Shown here piece after piece: positions 45,518 through 55,613 of a stretch of DNA of 64,000 bases. The DNA is taken from the NCBI GenBank assembly GCA_019358895.1, contig JAHHIG010000006.1:186001-250000 (forward strand), written 5' to 3'. Position 1 is the first letter of the stretch. Every line of letters begins with the position of its first letter. A program made the position numbers and the translations under genes. The stretch comes from Tildeniella nuda ZEHNDER 1965/U140 (GTDB lineage: Bacteria > Cyanobacteriota > Cyanobacteriia > Leptolyngbyales > Leptolyngbyaceae). The notes under the pieces were generated by a model. It was not told where the DNA came from. It did not search any database and saw only the letters and a program-made list of their open reading frames with translations.

Positions 45518-46004
45518 TGCTTAAAAACTCCTTATCGTAGGGTTTATTGTTCCTCAATGTCCTCTAAAGTGCGTCCCTGGGGAACATTTTGTTACAAGAT
45601 GCAATAGAACAGCTAACTTGGCAAACCCTCTCCAGATCACAGTCGCTACCTCTAACAGCACACTCAGCCACTCTCACTTTAAGCCAGGAGTTAACTGCGT
45701 AACTCCTATTAGCGAATTTTCGCGCTTAGCGTTAGGCTGGATTAAGAAGACTGAGTACGCTTTGACAGCGGGGATCGTTTAGCGCTATCCGCTAACTAGC
45801 GCTGTAAACTGATGTGGTCATGGACTGTAAACAGTTCAGGCGATGTGCTGATCTTGCTTGGTCAAGGTCGGGTTTGCAGTCAGTGTTGAAGTCAACGTGT
45901 ATCTTGTGGCTCAGTCAGATTCCCCTTTAAATGAGCGGAGCCTGCTGAGTGCTGCTACAAGCCGTTGTCGTCAGTGCGCGACGTTTGAACTTTAGAAATC
46001 ACGA
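45518..46004. other. Intergenic region between psaM and the TerC gene
   Basis: About 490 bp hold divergent promoters. A perfect hairpin (AGGAGTTA-6-TAACTCCT) lies at 45686-45707. I looked for a manganese (yybP-ykoY) riboswitch before the TerC gene and did not find its core motif. No gene is seen. Confidence 0.45.
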
Positions 46005-46763
46005 ATGCTAGATCAACTGCTTGATTCTCCTAATTTTGGGGTCGAAACGCTACTGGTGTTGCCCGTTTTGATTGCACTTGAGGCTGTGCTGTCGGCGGAC
46101 AATGCGATCGCGCTTGCTGCGCTGGCGCAGGGTTTGCACGATAGCGTCTTGCAGCGACGTGCGCTCAACATTGGTCTGGTGCTCGCCTACATTTTGCGTA
46201 TTACTCTGATTTTGACGGCAACATGGGTCGTGCGGTTTTGGCAATTTGAGCTGGCAGGAGCGCTCTACCTCTTGTGGTTGGTCTTTCAGTACTTCACGTC
46301 AAAACCTGACCAGGAGGACGAAAATCAGCATCACGGACCTCGCTTTTCATCGCTTTGGCAAGCGATCCCCATGATTGGCATTACCGATTTGGCGTTCTCG
46401 CTCGACAGTGTGACGACGGCGATCGCGGTTTCTCAAGACACCTGGCTGATCCTCATTGGTGCCACGATCGGCATTATCACCCTGCGCTTTATGGCGGGGC
46501 TATTTATTCGCTGGCTCAAGGAGTTTCAACACCTGCAAGATGCAGGCTATGTCACAGTCGCGCTAGTTGGGTTGCGGCTACTGCTGAGAGTGATTAATCC
46601 TGCTCTTGTGCCACCAGAATGGACGATGATTAGCGCGATCGCGCTGATTTTTCTGTGGGGCTTTTCCAAGCGCAACGATGCGTTAGAGATCTTGCTACCC
46701 GATGGCATGAACGAAGCGCAGGACGTTGAGAGACAAGCTGAGAAAGAAAAAGCAGAATTATGA
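46005..46763 (+). CDS. TerC-family integral membrane protein
   Basis: The 252-residue protein has seven or so TM helices and the two family motifs with metal-binding Asp: LSADNAIALAALA (about 29-41) and SLDSVTTAIAVS (about 133-144). Members export manganese or other cations and help metal loading of secreted proteins; in phototrophs a relative is required for thylakoid formation. Which metal is not clear. A terminator follows. Confidence 0.9.
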   Translation: MLDQLLDSPNFGVETLLVLPVLIALEAVLSADNAIALAALAQGLHDSVLQRRALNIGLVLAYILRITLILTATWVVRFWQFELAGALYLLWLVFQYFTSKPDQEDENQHHGPRFSSLWQAIPMIGITDLAFSLDSVTTAIAVSQDTWLILIGATIGIITLRFMAGLFIRWLKEFQHLQDAGYVTVALVGLRLLLRVINPALVPPEWTMISAIALIFLWGFSKRNDALEILLPDGMNEAQDVERQAEKEKAEL

Positions 46764-46788
46764 GGTTTGAGTGTCGCTCAGGCGAGAA

Positions 46789-46849
46789 ACCGGGTTTCTG
46801 AAGTTATACAAATGTAAGCCGTATACCTTAGCAGAGAAACCCGGTTTTT
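46789..46849 (+). terminator. Terminator/palindromic repeat after TerC
   Basis: ACCGGGTTTCT (46789-46799) pairs perfectly with AGAAACCCGGT (46835-46845), followed by TTTT. The two arms are also direct copies of a small palindrome (GAGAAACCNGGTTT) common in cyanobacterial intergenic DNA. Confidence 0.6.
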
Positions 46850-46858
46850 GAGTTCAAG

Positions 46859-47308
46859 CTACTCGTGAATCCACGACAGCAAGGCGGGTTGCCAATGGAC
46901 GAGTTCCTCTTCCTTAAACCAAAGGCTCACTTCTTGCTGAGCAGTTTCAGGAGCATCAGAGCCGTGAATCAGATTGCGCCCTACGTTCACCCCAAGGTCG
47001 CCGCGAATGGTGCCTGGCTCTGAGTTGAGTGGATTGGTTGCACCAATCATCTTCCGAGCAGAGGCAATCACCCCCTCACCTTCCCATACCATCGCTACAA
47101 CAGGGGCAGAGGTGATAAAGTCCACCAGTCCGGCAAAGAAAGGACGTTCTCGATGAACACCATAATGAGTCTCTGCCAGTTCACGACTGACGTTCATCAG
47201 CTTTAAGCCAACCAGGGTGAACCCTTTTGTTTCAAAGCGGCGGATGATCTCACCAACCAGTTTACGCTGAACGCCGTCGGGCTTAATTGCCAAAAATGTC
47301 CGTTCCAA
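46859..47308 (-). CDS. ndk: Nucleoside diphosphate kinase
   Basis: The 149-residue enzyme equilibrates nucleoside di- and triphosphates by a phospho-His intermediate. Catalytic His115 lies in [26 protein letters not shown] and the substrate loop [17 protein letters not shown] are normal. Standard length and ATG start. Convergent with TerC. Confidence 0.97.
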   Translation of the reverse strand: MERTFLAIKPDGVQRKLVGEIIRRFETKGFTLVGLKLMNVSRELAETHYGVHRERPFFAGLVDFITSAPVVAMVWEGEGVIASARKMIGATNPLNSEPGTIRGDLGVNVGRNLIHGSDAPETAQQEVSLWFKEEELVHWQPALLSWIHE

Positions 47309-47433
47309 GGTTAGCTCCTAGAGTTTAAGCAACTGTTACAGCACCAGATTAGCCTATGACGGTGGTGAAGTGAGGGATGAGAGGTGAGGTGAGGGGTAAG
47401 GTGAGAGGAGTGAAGGGCAACCAGTGGTTGTGG

Positions 47434-47934
47434 TTATGAGCAACCTAGCGATTCACGCGTATCTACGCCAGTTATGGGATTGGTGCCGCTGGCGGTTTTA
47501 CACAGTTGCAAAACCTGGGTGCGATCGAGCAGTGCGAAGCTAAAGTCTGCCCCTGTGACGTTTGCGTCTCGAAAGCTAGATTTAAGCAACATGGCAGAGG
47601 TGAAGATCGCATCGCTCAGATCGGCTCCTGCCAAAGTCGTGAGGTAGGCGATGCCGTTGCTGAAATTCACTCCATGCAAGTTAGCGTTGGTGAGATCGGA
47701 GCTATTGAACACAGCGCCCTGCAAGTCTGCTCCGCTAAAGTTAGCGCCTTTTAGCTTGGCGTTGCCAAATTCTTCTCTGGCTAAATTTTGGTCTGAGTAG
47801 TTCTGGACGGTTCCTTCGGCATCATCATACGCTCGGATTGCCGCTGAACTAGCAGCTTGGGCAGAAACAGGGGCAAGAGGAAGCAGTAGAAGCAATGCCA
47901 CAAAGAAAGTGAGAAGACGCTGGAAGATACGCAT
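47434..47934 (-). CDS. Pentapeptide-repeat protein, exported to the lumen/periplasm
   Basis: From ATG 47934 (MRIFQRLLTF) the 166-residue product has a signal peptide with cleavage probably at AQA-A, then a block with NAKLKGANFSGADLQGAVFN repeats: A(D/N)LXX five-residue units forming a right-handed beta-helix (about 55-135). The C-terminus has two Cys (LQLCK, LGCS) that could form a disulfide. Similar lumenal pentapeptide proteins occur in cyanobacteria and chloroplasts; role unknown. An in-frame upstream extension is not signal-like and is rejected. Confidence 0.88.
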   Translation of the reverse strand: MRIFQRLLTFFVALLLLLPLAPVSAQAASSAAIRAYDDAEGTVQNYSDQNLAREEFGNAKLKGANFSGADLQGAVFNSSDLTNANLHGVNFSNGIAYLTTLAGADLSDAIFTSAMLLKSSFRDANVTGADFSFALLDRTQVLQLCKTASGTNPITGVDTRESLGCS

Positions 47935-48126
47935 GATAAAGGTTGAATTTGACCGCTTGCCATCGTCAAACTTAACATTTTTTATTACATGCTGAATGGT
48001 CGCTTGATAGGGTTTCGATCGCTCATCGGCGTACACACCATGACCAGAGCAGCTACAAGAGTTCTTTGAATTAGAAGACCTTTAGCATCAGAAGACAACG
48101 TTGCACCAGTGCAGAAACGACTGTCG

Positions 48127-49209
48127 CTACGAACTCAATGCGTCGGAGAGGTAATCAGCCGCAGCTTCTACCAAAGCGATCGCGTTTTCATACACCATCC
48201 GAGTAGGTCCCAGCACACCGACGCTGCCGACGGGCACAGAGTCTTTGTGGTAAGTCGAGGAAATCAGCGTGCAGGTGCGCATTGGTTCTAAGGGATTTTC
48301 TGCCCCGATACGAATCGTGACGCGTTTACCCGGCTGCTGTAGGTCTGAGCGCTCAAAAATGAGAGGCACTAATTGGTGCTGTTCTTCCTCTAAAAGATGA
48401 ATAATCGTTTGCACCTGTTGAAGTTCCGAAAATTCTGGCTGACGCAGGACTTCTGCCAGACCACTGATGACGATTTGTGCTGGAGGAGGGGGTTGGGAGC
48501 GACGTGTTAGTTCGACCAAAATAGTTCTGAGGAGGTCAGCATAGCGCTCAAATTCACGATCGAGTTCGCTCCAATCAAGCGTTGCTAGTTCGACGATCGC
48601 CCGTCCTCGCAACTGACTGTTCAAGAAGTTAGACAAAATTTGCAGTTCTCGCTCCAACAAGTCAGCATCAATGCCAGCCGCATCAGCCGATAACGGCAAC
48701 TCAATTAGAGCCGACTGCGTTTCGTAAGAATCTGTCACGAAAATCAACATGATTCGACTGGAATCAACTGGCACAAGCTGCACATGGCGCAGATGGCTGG
48801 TGCGGGTTTGGGGCGTTGTGATGAGGGTAATGTAGCCACTAACCGTTGCCAGAATTTGGGCAGCGCCTCGCAGTAGTGCTTCAAAGCTCCAATCACCAGA
48901 ATTGAGACGATCGTGGAGCAGATGTGCTACGTGCTGCGTTAAGTCATGGGATGGCACGATCAGCTGATCGACATAGGTGCGGTAGCCAGAGTCTGAAGGG
49001 ATACGCCCGGCTGATATGTGCGGCTGGAAAAGCAAGCCGCCCTTCTCCAGCACCGCCATTGCATTGCGAATGGTGGCGGAACTGACACTGAGGTTATAGT
49101 CTCTAACCAATGCTTCGGAACCAACGGGTTCAGCCGTAGCAATATAGTGGCGGATAGTTGCTCGAAGCACCTGCTGTTGGCGACTGGTAAGATTGACCGA
49201 TTGGGACAT
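48127..49209 (-). CDS. hrcA: Heat-inducible transcription repressor HrcA
   Basis: From ATG 49209 ([17 protein letters not shown]) the product has 360 residues. The N-terminal winged helix (about 1-75) has [16 protein letters not shown] and [17 protein letters not shown] then HISAGRIPS, all typical of HrcA, which represses groE and dnaK operons through the CIRCE element. The dimer and inserted domains follow, and [18 protein letters not shown] ends it. I saw no CIRCE sequence in the window, so its targets lie elsewhere. Confidence 0.94.
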   Translation of the reverse strand: MSQSVNLTSRQQQVLRATIRHYIATAEPVGSEALVRDYNLSVSSATIRNAMAVLEKGGLLFQPHISAGRIPSDSGYRTYVDQLIVPSHDLTQHVAHLLHDRLNSGDWSFEALLRGAAQILATVSGYITLITTPQTRTSHLRHVQLVPVDSSRIMLIFVTDSYETQSALIELPLSADAAGIDADLLERELQILSNFLNSQLRGRAIVELATLDWSELDREFERYADLLRTILVELTRRSQPPPPAQIVISGLAEVLRQPEFSELQQVQTIIHLLEEEQHQLVPLIFERSDLQQPGKRVTIRIGAENPLEPMRTCTLISSTYHKDSVPVGSVGVLGPTRMVYENAIALVEAAADYLSDALSS

Positions 49210-49433
49210 TCTAAGTTCGCGATCGTAAAAGGGTTGGAACAACCGCTGATGCCTCTAGACAGAAGCACCAGACAGGAAGATGCGAGATCGTAATCATATT
49301 GAGGATTTTTAGACTTAAGGTAGCAGATGCAGCATTCTTGCTCTAAGTTCTGATGCGCCAAGCACAAAAGCAACAAAACCTAAAAAGCTTTACTGCGTTT
49401 TAACAGAGACAGCTCATCCGGATGGTGTAGCAA

Positions 49434-49787
49434 TTAGTACTGCGGAATCGATGAGTCAACCACGATCGCGTAAGCATCAATACCGCCGACTACATTCTTG
49501 ACTTGCGTAAACCCCTGAGTCTGTAGCCACTGGCACATCTGCGCTGATCTAACCCCATGATGACACAGGACGATCGTTTCCTTCTCTGGGTCAAGCCGCG
49601 CTTGAATCTCACCTGACCATGTTGCAAACTCACTCAGCGGTAGATGCTCAAATCCCTCCAGTCTCGCAAGCTCTAATTCACTCGCTTCTCGCACATCAAC
49701 AAACTGCACGGCATCGGAGGGCGTTTTCAGAAGCTGTCCTAACTCTGCGACACTGATTTGGGGGATGGGCTGGTAGTGAGTAGGCAT
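49434..49787 (-). CDS. Rhodanese-like protein
   Basis: From ATG 49787 the product has 117 residues, a single rhodanese domain: QFVDVREASELELARLEGFE, LPLSEFATW and the active-site Cys in VLCHHGVRSAQMC. It transfers sulfane sulfur or senses thiols. The region upstream of this ATG is encoded by simple repeats and is not part of the protein. It lies about 220 bp upstream of hrcA on the same strand. Confidence 0.92.
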   Translation of the reverse strand: MPTHYQPIPQISVAELGQLLKTPSDAVQFVDVREASELELARLEGFEHLPLSEFATWSGEIQARLDPEKETIVLCHHGVRSAQMCQWLQTQGFTQVKNVVGGIDAYAIVVDSSIPQY

Positions 49788-49796
49788 GGCTGATGA

Positions 49797-50095
49797 GGTA
49801 GGGAGTGGGGAGTAGGGAGTGGGGAGTAGGGAGTGGGGAGTAGGGAGTGGGGGGCTTTGCAAAGGCTTTTACGGCAAGGGCGATCGTCATACAGCCCCTG
49901 GTTCAGCGACATCGACTGTGTATTGGTCTAATTTAGTTATCGATCGTACTTGAATTGGTCACTTCTAATGAATTAGCTTCTCGCTGACCGCTGACCGCTG
50001 ACCGCTGATCGCTGACCGCTGACCGCTGACCGCTGATCGCTGACCGCCGACCGCTGACCGCTTCTCGCTGACCGCTGACCGCTTCTCACTGATGA
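49797..50095. repeat. Simple-repeat region between rhodanese and DUF3352 genes
   Basis: A block of GGGAGTG/GGGAGTA heptamers (49797-49854) is followed after 120 bp by an array of GACCGCT-type heptamers (49980-50092, the reverse complement of TCAGCNN). No gene is present. Confidence 0.9.
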
Positions 50096-50196
50096 CTAAC
50101 TGCTGATTGGCACGATCGCCCTGAGAAGATACACGCACTACAGGATAATGAGGTTGGACTATTCTTGCGCCCTTGCCTGTTGGGACATCTGATGCC

Positions 50197-52020
50197 ATGA
50201 AGCTCCGTTCGTTCTTTTCTTTTTTGTCAGTCGTTGTGCTGGTGCTGCTATTGCTCAGCGCTGGCGGCTTCTACTGGTTAATTGCCCGTCATCCTATGCG
50301 GGTGCTGAGCGGCGACCCAAAAACTATTCCTGGCGCTGCGCTTTTTGTGTCTCGTCAGGCTCCTGTGATGGCATCGCTGTTGCTCAACCCGGCTCAGCTA
50401 GAGACGTTTCAACTGGCAGCAACTCCACCAGCGGCACGGCGTAAGGTAAGGGAAGAGCTAGACCAGCTCAAACAAAGTCTGCTGGCAAGTACAGGGCTGG
50501 ACTATAAGCGAGACATTCAACCCTGGCTGGGAGACGAAATGACGCTGGCTGTAACGGCGCTGGATTTTGATCATGATGCTGCCAATGGGCAACAGCCAGG
50601 GTATTTAGCAGCGATCGCCACTCACGATCCAGAGCGATCGCGGGAGTTTCTGGAGCTGTTCTGGCAGAAGCGGGCGATCGCGGGTAGCGATTTGGTCTTT
50701 GAGCAGTACAAAGGTGTGAGAATCATTGCTGCCAATCCCCCTGCGTCTGAGCCTGATCGTCCCACTGCCCGTAAATCGAAACCCGACAAATACCGCCTTC
50801 AGCTAGAAGCGCCAAAAGTACCAATTGCACCCGCACCGATTGCTTCGCTGGCAAGTGCTGCGGTGGGCGATCGCTTTATCCTGTTTGCCAACCATCCTAA
50901 AGTGCTGCGTGAGGCAATCAACAACGTTCAGGCTCCTGACCTTAGCCTCGATCGCTCCAAACGCTTTACGCAGGCGATCGACGCGTTGACGCAGCCTCAC
51001 GTTGGCTTAACGTTGATCGATCTACCTAAACTCGCAAAATTATTGGGGCGTGAACTGCCGATCGCTCCACAACTGCCAGTAGACAGTTCTGTAACGGTGA
51101 TCGACGCGCTGCCACTCAGCCAAACGTTGATGGTTGGGTTGGCGCTCAATCAGTATGGGCTGCTAGCTGAAACTGCCTTGCTGTCACCAGACGAAACGCC
51201 ATCTTCTTCACCATCGCTGTCTCAACCTGTGGGAGCGTTGCAATATCTGCCCAGCGGCAGCTCACTCTCCGCTTCAGGCACACACCTCGATCGCCTTTGG
51301 GAGCGTCTGGCAAATGGTCTTGCTCCCTATGAAACAGCCTCTCAACTGATTAACCAACCGCTGCAAGTGCTGCAAGATCGCTGGCAGCTTGACCTACCCA
51401 ACGATGTTTTTCGTTGGGCAACAGGCGAATATGCGTTGGCGATGGTACCTCCAGAGACGGTAAGCGCCGATGGGATGCTGCGACCGGACTGGATCTTCGC
51501 TGCTCAACGTCCACAAGCGGTTGCCGATCAGCAGGCGATCGCGCACCTCGACGACATTGCCAAACAGCAGGGCTTGAACGTCGGACCGTTGACCATTGGC
51601 GATCGCACCGTTTCAGCCTGGACGCGCCTGACCACGACTGCACCCAAGGTTTCATCGCAACCACTCAGCTTACAGGCAGATGTACAAGGAGTGCATGCGT
51701 CTGTCGGCGATTATGAACTTTTTGCAACTTCAGTGGCTGCGATGGACAAAGCTCTTCACGCTGCCGATCGTTCACTCCCAGCAGATGAGTCCTTTAAGCG
51801 CGCCACTACGTCTTTGCTGAAGCCGAATAACGGCTACCTCTATCTCGATTGGGATACTAGCCGACCCGTTCTAGAACAGCAATTCCCTGTCTTGAAAGTG
51901 CTGGAGTTGGCAGGCAAGCCCTTTTTCAGCCGCCTGCGATCGCTCACCCTTAGCAGTTATGGCAGTCGGGCTGGTGTGCAACGTGGTGGCGCGTTAATTC
52001 AATTAAGAGGAACGGTATGA
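50197..52020 (+). CDS. DUF3352 domain protein, membrane-anchored
   Basis: From ATG 50197 (MKLRSFFSFLSVVVLVLLLL) the 607-residue product has an N-terminal anchor and a large extracytoplasmic DUF3352 region. Typical features are the start LSGDPKTIPGAALFVSRQAP, DIQPWLGDEMTLAV and DVFRWATGEYALAMVP, with two halves of similar plan, as seen in this cyanobacterial family. Function is unknown; location is periplasm or lumen. An earlier in-frame TTG start is possible but less likely. Confidence 0.85.
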   Translation: MKLRSFFSFLSVVVLVLLLLSAGGFYWLIARHPMRVLSGDPKTIPGAALFVSRQAPVMASLLLNPAQLETFQLAATPPAARRKVREELDQLKQSLLASTGLDYKRDIQPWLGDEMTLAVTALDFDHDAANGQQPGYLAAIATHDPERSREFLELFWQKRAIAGSDLVFEQYKGVRIIAANPPASEPDRPTARKSKPDKYRLQLEAPKVPIAPAPIASLASAAVGDRFILFANHPKVLREAINNVQAPDLSLDRSKRFTQAIDALTQPHVGLTLIDLPKLAKLLGRELPIAPQLPVDSSVTVIDALPLSQTLMVGLALNQYGLLAETALLSPDETPSSSPSLSQPVGALQYLPSGSSLSASGTHLDRLWERLANGLAPYETASQLINQPLQVLQDRWQLDLPNDVFRWATGEYALAMVPPETVSADGMLRPDWIFAAQRPQAVADQQAIAHLDDIAKQQGLNVGPLTIGDRTVSAWTRLTTTAPKVSSQPLSLQADVQGVHASVGDYELFATSVAAMDKALHAADRSLPADESFKRATTSLLKPNNGYLYLDWDTSRPVLEQQFPVLKVLELAGKPFFSRLRSLTLSSYGSRAGVQRGGALIQLRGTV

Positions 52021-52059
52021 GTAGTCGTGCTAGGAGCGCATCCCAGGTTTGCAAACTCC

Positions 52060-52172
52060 CCTCACCCTTTTCTTGTATGCCGAAGGCTTTAAGCCCTCTT
52101 CCTAGTGAGAGGGACTTTGACTCTTGCTCCCTTCTCCTTTGGGAGAAGGGTTGGGGATGAGGGTGAGAGGTG
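52060..52172. repeat. Inverted relative of the 8-bp-TSD MITE interior
   Basis: This segment is the reverse complement of the right part of the 27671-27831 element, including the CTTAAAGCC...GGCATACAAGAAAAGGG motif and the CCCTTCTCC hairpins. The MITE terminal repeats are not recognisable here. Confidence 0.75.
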
Positions 52173-52210
52173 TGGCTACAAAAATTGAGTACTCTCGATG
52201 CTATGGACAG

Positions 52211-52693
52211 TCAACCATACGGTAACCATGCGGCGCGTTGCACTTCACGTTGGCTGTAGAGAGGATGTCTCGGCTGTCCAAGCTTAGTCATGCCCAGACA
52301 GGAAACAGGCTTCCGACCATCTAATAAGGTCATCACAGCCCGATCGCGCGATCGTAGCGCTCCCCCATTGCCCCACGCCAGAATAATGTGATCCACCCGC
52401 TGAGCAAACGCCGCCAGATAGCGATCGTTCTCACTCCCAATCGGATCAGCGACACGGCAGAGAGCGGTTGGATCAGCACTGCAATAGGCAAACAGATTCA
52501 CGACTTCTAAAGCACCATAGCCCCACGATCGCGCAAACCCAAGACAACGACGCAGTGTCGGATCATTCACAACCGCATCCGCTCGACTGGGATTAAGCAT
52601 CACAAAACCAACCCTATCAGCTTGTTGATCCCACGATCGCCAGAGCAGATAGCGATAGTGACCAGTCGGATCAAACTCAGCACCAGTTCGCAT
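52211..52693 (-). CDS. DUF1643 domain protein
   Basis: From ATG 52693 (MRTGAEFDPTGHYRYLLWRS) the product has 160 residues. DUF1643 features are visible: VGFVMLNPSRADAVVNDPTL, RRCLGFARSWGYGALEVVNLF and the Trp-Gly in IILAWGNGG. The domain is related to uracil-DNA-glycosylase-like folds in some annotations, with no proven activity. An upstream extension (MSLQRAGGRRQGAEA) is encoded by CTGCCCTCTGC repeats and is rejected. Confidence 0.88.
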   Translation of the reverse strand: MRTGAEFDPTGHYRYLLWRSWDQQADRVGFVMLNPSRADAVVNDPTLRRCLGFARSWGYGALEVVNLFAYCSADPTALCRVADPIGSENDRYLAAFAQRVDHIILAWGNGGALRSRDRAVMTLLDGRKPVSCLGMTKLGQPRHPLYSQREVQRAAWLPYG

Positions 52694-52761
52694 AGTTAAG
52701 GACAAACTTCGAGTTTTAAGTGCTTCTGCCCCCTGCCTTCTGCCCCCTGCCCTCTGCAAGC

Positions 52762-53376
52762 TCATTTTGCTATCTCAGTCGTCACTTCATTCACCTGACG
52801 GCGCTTGAGGTCGAGACTTTCCGTGCGTGGCAAGAGGTCAAAGACTTCACGGAACTTCGTATCCAGCAGCTCAAACGGTACAACACCCGCTTCGTTTAGC
52901 ACCACTTTTCCAGACGCATCGAACAGTACTGTCTGCGGCACAACGCCTTTGTAGTAGTACCCAGCCTCTGTCTCAGCGTAAGCAGACTTCTGAGGAATGC
53001 CATCCAGTCGTACAGGCAACAGATCTGCCGCTTTTCCGTAATAGGCTTGTACTTGAGAAACAACGGCTGAGTATGCTTTGCAATCGTTACTGTCATCAAT
53101 GTAAAGCACTAAGAGCGTGGGTCGATCGCGCTTCAGTGCTTCTGCCAGCGTAAATTTCGGCGGTACCAGTGACCCATTGCCTGCGTAAAGGGTGAAAATT
53201 TCGCCATCATACCGATCGTCTTTCAACCCGGCTAACGCTGGAGAGGCTCCCCACAGCACAAGGCAGCCAACCAGCACCAACAGCAACCACGATCGCCCTA
53301 AACGTTTCTGCCATCGATCGACGGTTTGCACGCCCGTGATCACCAAACCCGACAAGTGCAACTGCAAAACTCTCAT
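52762..53376 (-). CDS. Slr1796-like thylakoid PSI accumulation factor (thioredoxin-like)
   Basis: From ATG 53376 (MRVLQLHLSG) the 204-residue product has a hydrophobic signal/anchor (about 28-47, LLLVLVGCLVLWGASPALA) and a thioredoxin-like domain: YAGNGSLVPPKFTLAEALKR, PTLLVLYIDDSNDCKAYSA, then YYYKGVVPQTVLFD. The site has one Cys (DDSNDCK), not CxxC, as in its family. It matches the factor named for photosystem I accumulation in thylakoids. Lumenal side likely. Confidence 0.87.
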   Translation of the reverse strand: MRVLQLHLSGLVITGVQTVDRWQKRLGRSWLLLVLVGCLVLWGASPALAGLKDDRYDGEIFTLYAGNGSLVPPKFTLAEALKRDRPTLLVLYIDDSNDCKAYSAVVSQVQAYYGKAADLLPVRLDGIPQKSAYAETEAGYYYKGVVPQTVLFDASGKVVLNEAGVVPFELLDTKFREVFDLLPRTESLDLKRRQVNEVTTEIAK

Positions 53377-53411
53377 AGACCCCTGGCACTGCGATAACGT
53401 TTCTCCCACTA

Positions 53412-53606
53412 TTGTCTAGCAAGCGAGGACGGAGGGGAAGGGGGCGGGAGGTGAGGGGTGAGGGGATAGGGAGCAGGAGGCAGAAGGCAGAGGGCAGGAG
53501 GCAGTCTAGCTCAACACTCAAAAACATTTCCCCCTTGCTCCCTCTACTCCCCCTGCCCCCCTTGCTCCCTCTACTCCCCTTGCTCCCTCTACTCCCCTTG
53601 CTCCCA
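53412..53606. repeat. Purine/pyrimidine simple repeats
   Basis: A purine-rich run (GAGGGGT, GCAGGAGGCAGAAGGCAG) and three-plus copies of an 18-bp unit CCCTTGCTCCCTCTACTC (53531-53606) lie upstream of the PSI factor gene. No gene is seen up to 53866. Confidence 0.8.
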
Positions 53607-53866
53607 AAACTAAAGCAAAGTTGTAGCGAGTTTATGTTAGCGTGTGATACAACTGTATGTAGGAATGCCTACGGATACTATCCTGAGTAAGTTTCTGGGA
53701 ACGGAGTTTTGCGAGTCATTGCTGTTAGTTTCTCAAGCTGTTTTTTGGGTCTTGAGTGGGTCTCTGGCTTTGGATTTTGGCACTCTGGCAAACCAGTTTT
53801 TGGTCATATCAAAAGCTGGCACGATGTAGGCAGCTAGGTCATACACACGAGTCGAGAGCGTTCACT

Positions 53867-54313
53867 ATGCAGAATGATGTAGCCACGATAAAACCAATTC
53901 GATCGCTTGAAGATGCTCTAGATCGCTGTCAGACATTAGGGATGCGGTTGAGCCGTCAACGGCGGTTTATTCTTGAGTTGCTGTGGCAAGAAAAAGAACA
54001 TTTAGCTGCCAGAGAAATCTACAACCGTCTCAACCGTCAGGGCAAGGAAATTGGGCACACATCGGTTTACCAAAACCTTGAAGCGCTGTCTGAACATGGC
54101 ATTATTGAATGTGTTGAGCGATCGGATGGGCGGCTTTACGGCAATATCAGTGATTCGCACAGCCATGTAAACTGTCTCGACACCGATCAGATTTTAGACG
54201 TTCACATTGAATTGCCGATCGAGTTGCTGCAGCAAATTGAGCAACAAACGGGCGTTCGCATCACAGATTATCACATTGATTTCTACGGCTATCGCAACGT
54301 ACAAGAGCAGTAA
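53867..54313 (+). CDS. Fur-family transcriptional regulator
   Basis: From ATG 53867 (MQNDVATIKPIRSLEDALDR) the product has 148 residues. The winged helix has LSRQRRFILELLWQEKEHL, AAREIYNRLNRQGKEIGHTS then VYQNLEALSEHGII. The metal region reads SDSHSHVNCLDTDQILDVHI, and the C-terminal CxxC zinc motifs of classical Fur are absent. It resembles cyanobacterial PerR-like regulators. Metal and target genes are unknown. Confidence 0.9.
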   Translation: MQNDVATIKPIRSLEDALDRCQTLGMRLSRQRRFILELLWQEKEHLAAREIYNRLNRQGKEIGHTSVYQNLEALSEHGIIECVERSDGRLYGNISDSHSHVNCLDTDQILDVHIELPIELLQQIEQQTGVRITDYHIDFYGYRNVQEQ

Positions 54314-54451
54314 CGGCGACTTCCATCGGTTACTGATTGGGTAAGCCATAGTCTTGTGAATACGGGTGTGGGGGGTAGGGTGTGGTGAATGCAAATGAAA
54401 ACGGCTGTAAAGCGGTGCTAACCTCGCTCGTCTGTCAATAAAGCAGTCATT

Positions 54452-55591
54452 TCATTGGGAGCAAATGGTGCTGTTGATGGGGAGATTGACCGTGAACGTT
54501 GTGCCCACATCAACAGCGCTCTGTACCGTGATGTCGCCACCATGAAGATCGACGCACTGCTTGACGATCGATAACCCTAAGCCAGTACCAGGAATAGTTT
54601 GGGCATTGCTGCCACGATGAAAGCGATCGAACAAGCGCTCAATGTCGCCTTGGGGAATGCCGATGCCGCAGTCTTGCACCTGAAACGTGACGGTATCGGC
54701 TGTAGAGATTAGCTCAAGCTGCACTTTGCCACCGTGCGGCGAGTATTTAAGCGCATTTGAAAGTAGATTGGTCAGAATGTGGCGCAGTAGTTTTTCATCA
54801 AGGTCACACGTTTTTTGTATCGCCGTTTCCGTTTGAGTAAAGACGATCGCGTGTTGAGTGGCGATCATTGTGTTGTCATGCTGAGTGTTATCATGCTGAA
54901 AGTCTGCTATTAATTGACGACAAAAGTCGGCTAAAGCAACGGGCGCTGGATTGCACTTCAATTCGCCCGCCTCAGCCGCGCTAATAAGCAACACTTCTTC
55001 AAGTAACTGCTTCATGCGATCGACGGCTTCTCTAGCTCGATGCAAAAAAAGCTTCTTTTTAGCTAGTGTGAGTTGATTGTCGTAACGTTGCAGCATATCA
55101 ATTGACAAGAGAATCGAACTCAATGGGTTGCGAAATTCGTGAGACACGATCGCAATAAAGTTTGACTTTAAATCGTTGAGCGCTTTCTCCTTTTCCAGCG
55201 CTGCTTTAATTGCTTTTTCTGTCTGATGTTTATTAAGAGCAACTTCGATCGCAGTGACGAGATGATGGGTTTCAAACGGTTTAACAATATAGCCATAAGG
55301 CTGTGTAGTGTTCACCTGCTCGATTGTTGCTCGATCAGCATGAGCAGTCAGAAAGACGATGGGAATTGGGTTTTGTTGACGAATTTGAGCCGCTGTTTCA
55401 ATGCCCGTTCTATTGCCTCGGAGGCGGATATCCATCAAGGCGAGATCGGGATGCCAGCGATCGACTGCATCTAGCGCTAGTTCGGCACAGTCGGCGATCG
55501 CCACTACTGTATAACCCAGTTGAAGCAACTGTCGTTGAATATCTAACGCAATGACAGGTTCGTCTTCTACAACAAGAATTTTAGCGCTCAT
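54452..55591 (-). CDS. Receiver domain-histidine kinase hybrid
   Basis: The 379-residue protein has an N-terminal receiver (about 4-118) with Asp54 in ALMDIRLRG and Lys104 (IVKPFE), a coiled linker, HisKA with His151 in IVSHEFRNPL, and HATPase_c (about 255-375: LLSNALKYSPHGG, IFER-like LFDRFHRGSN, GTGLGLSIVKQC). The order receiver-kinase means it accepts phosphate from another kinase and then controls its own. The large PAS kinase lies 22 bp upstream on the same strand and is its likely partner. Confidence 0.93.
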   Translation of the reverse strand: MSAKILVVEDEPVIALDIQRQLLQLGYTVVAIADCAELALDAVDRWHPDLALMDIRLRGNRTGIETAAQIRQQNPIPIVFLTAHADRATIEQVNTTQPYGYIVKPFETHHLVTAIEVALNKHQTEKAIKAALEKEKALNDLKSNFIAIVSHEFRNPLSSILLSIDMLQRYDNQLTLAKKKLFLHRAREAVDRMKQLLEEVLLISAAEAGELKCNPAPVALADFCRQLIADFQHDNTQHDNTMIATQHAIVFTQTETAIQKTCDLDEKLLRHILTNLLSNALKYSPHGGKVQLELISTADTVTFQVQDCGIGIPQGDIERLFDRFHRGSNAQTIPGTGLGLSIVKQCVDLHGGDITVQSAVDVGTTFTVNLPINSTICSQ

Positions 55592-55613
55592 CGTTTTTCA
55601 CATTCATCGTTGT

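Noticed and set aside
45600-46004. Manganese riboswitch expected before a TerC-family gene
   Set aside because: The conserved core of the yybP-ykoY motif was not found; only a simple hairpin is present.
49210-49433. CIRCE operator near hrcA
   Set aside because: No TTAGCACTC-N9-GAGTGCTAA sequence was seen here or elsewhere in the window.
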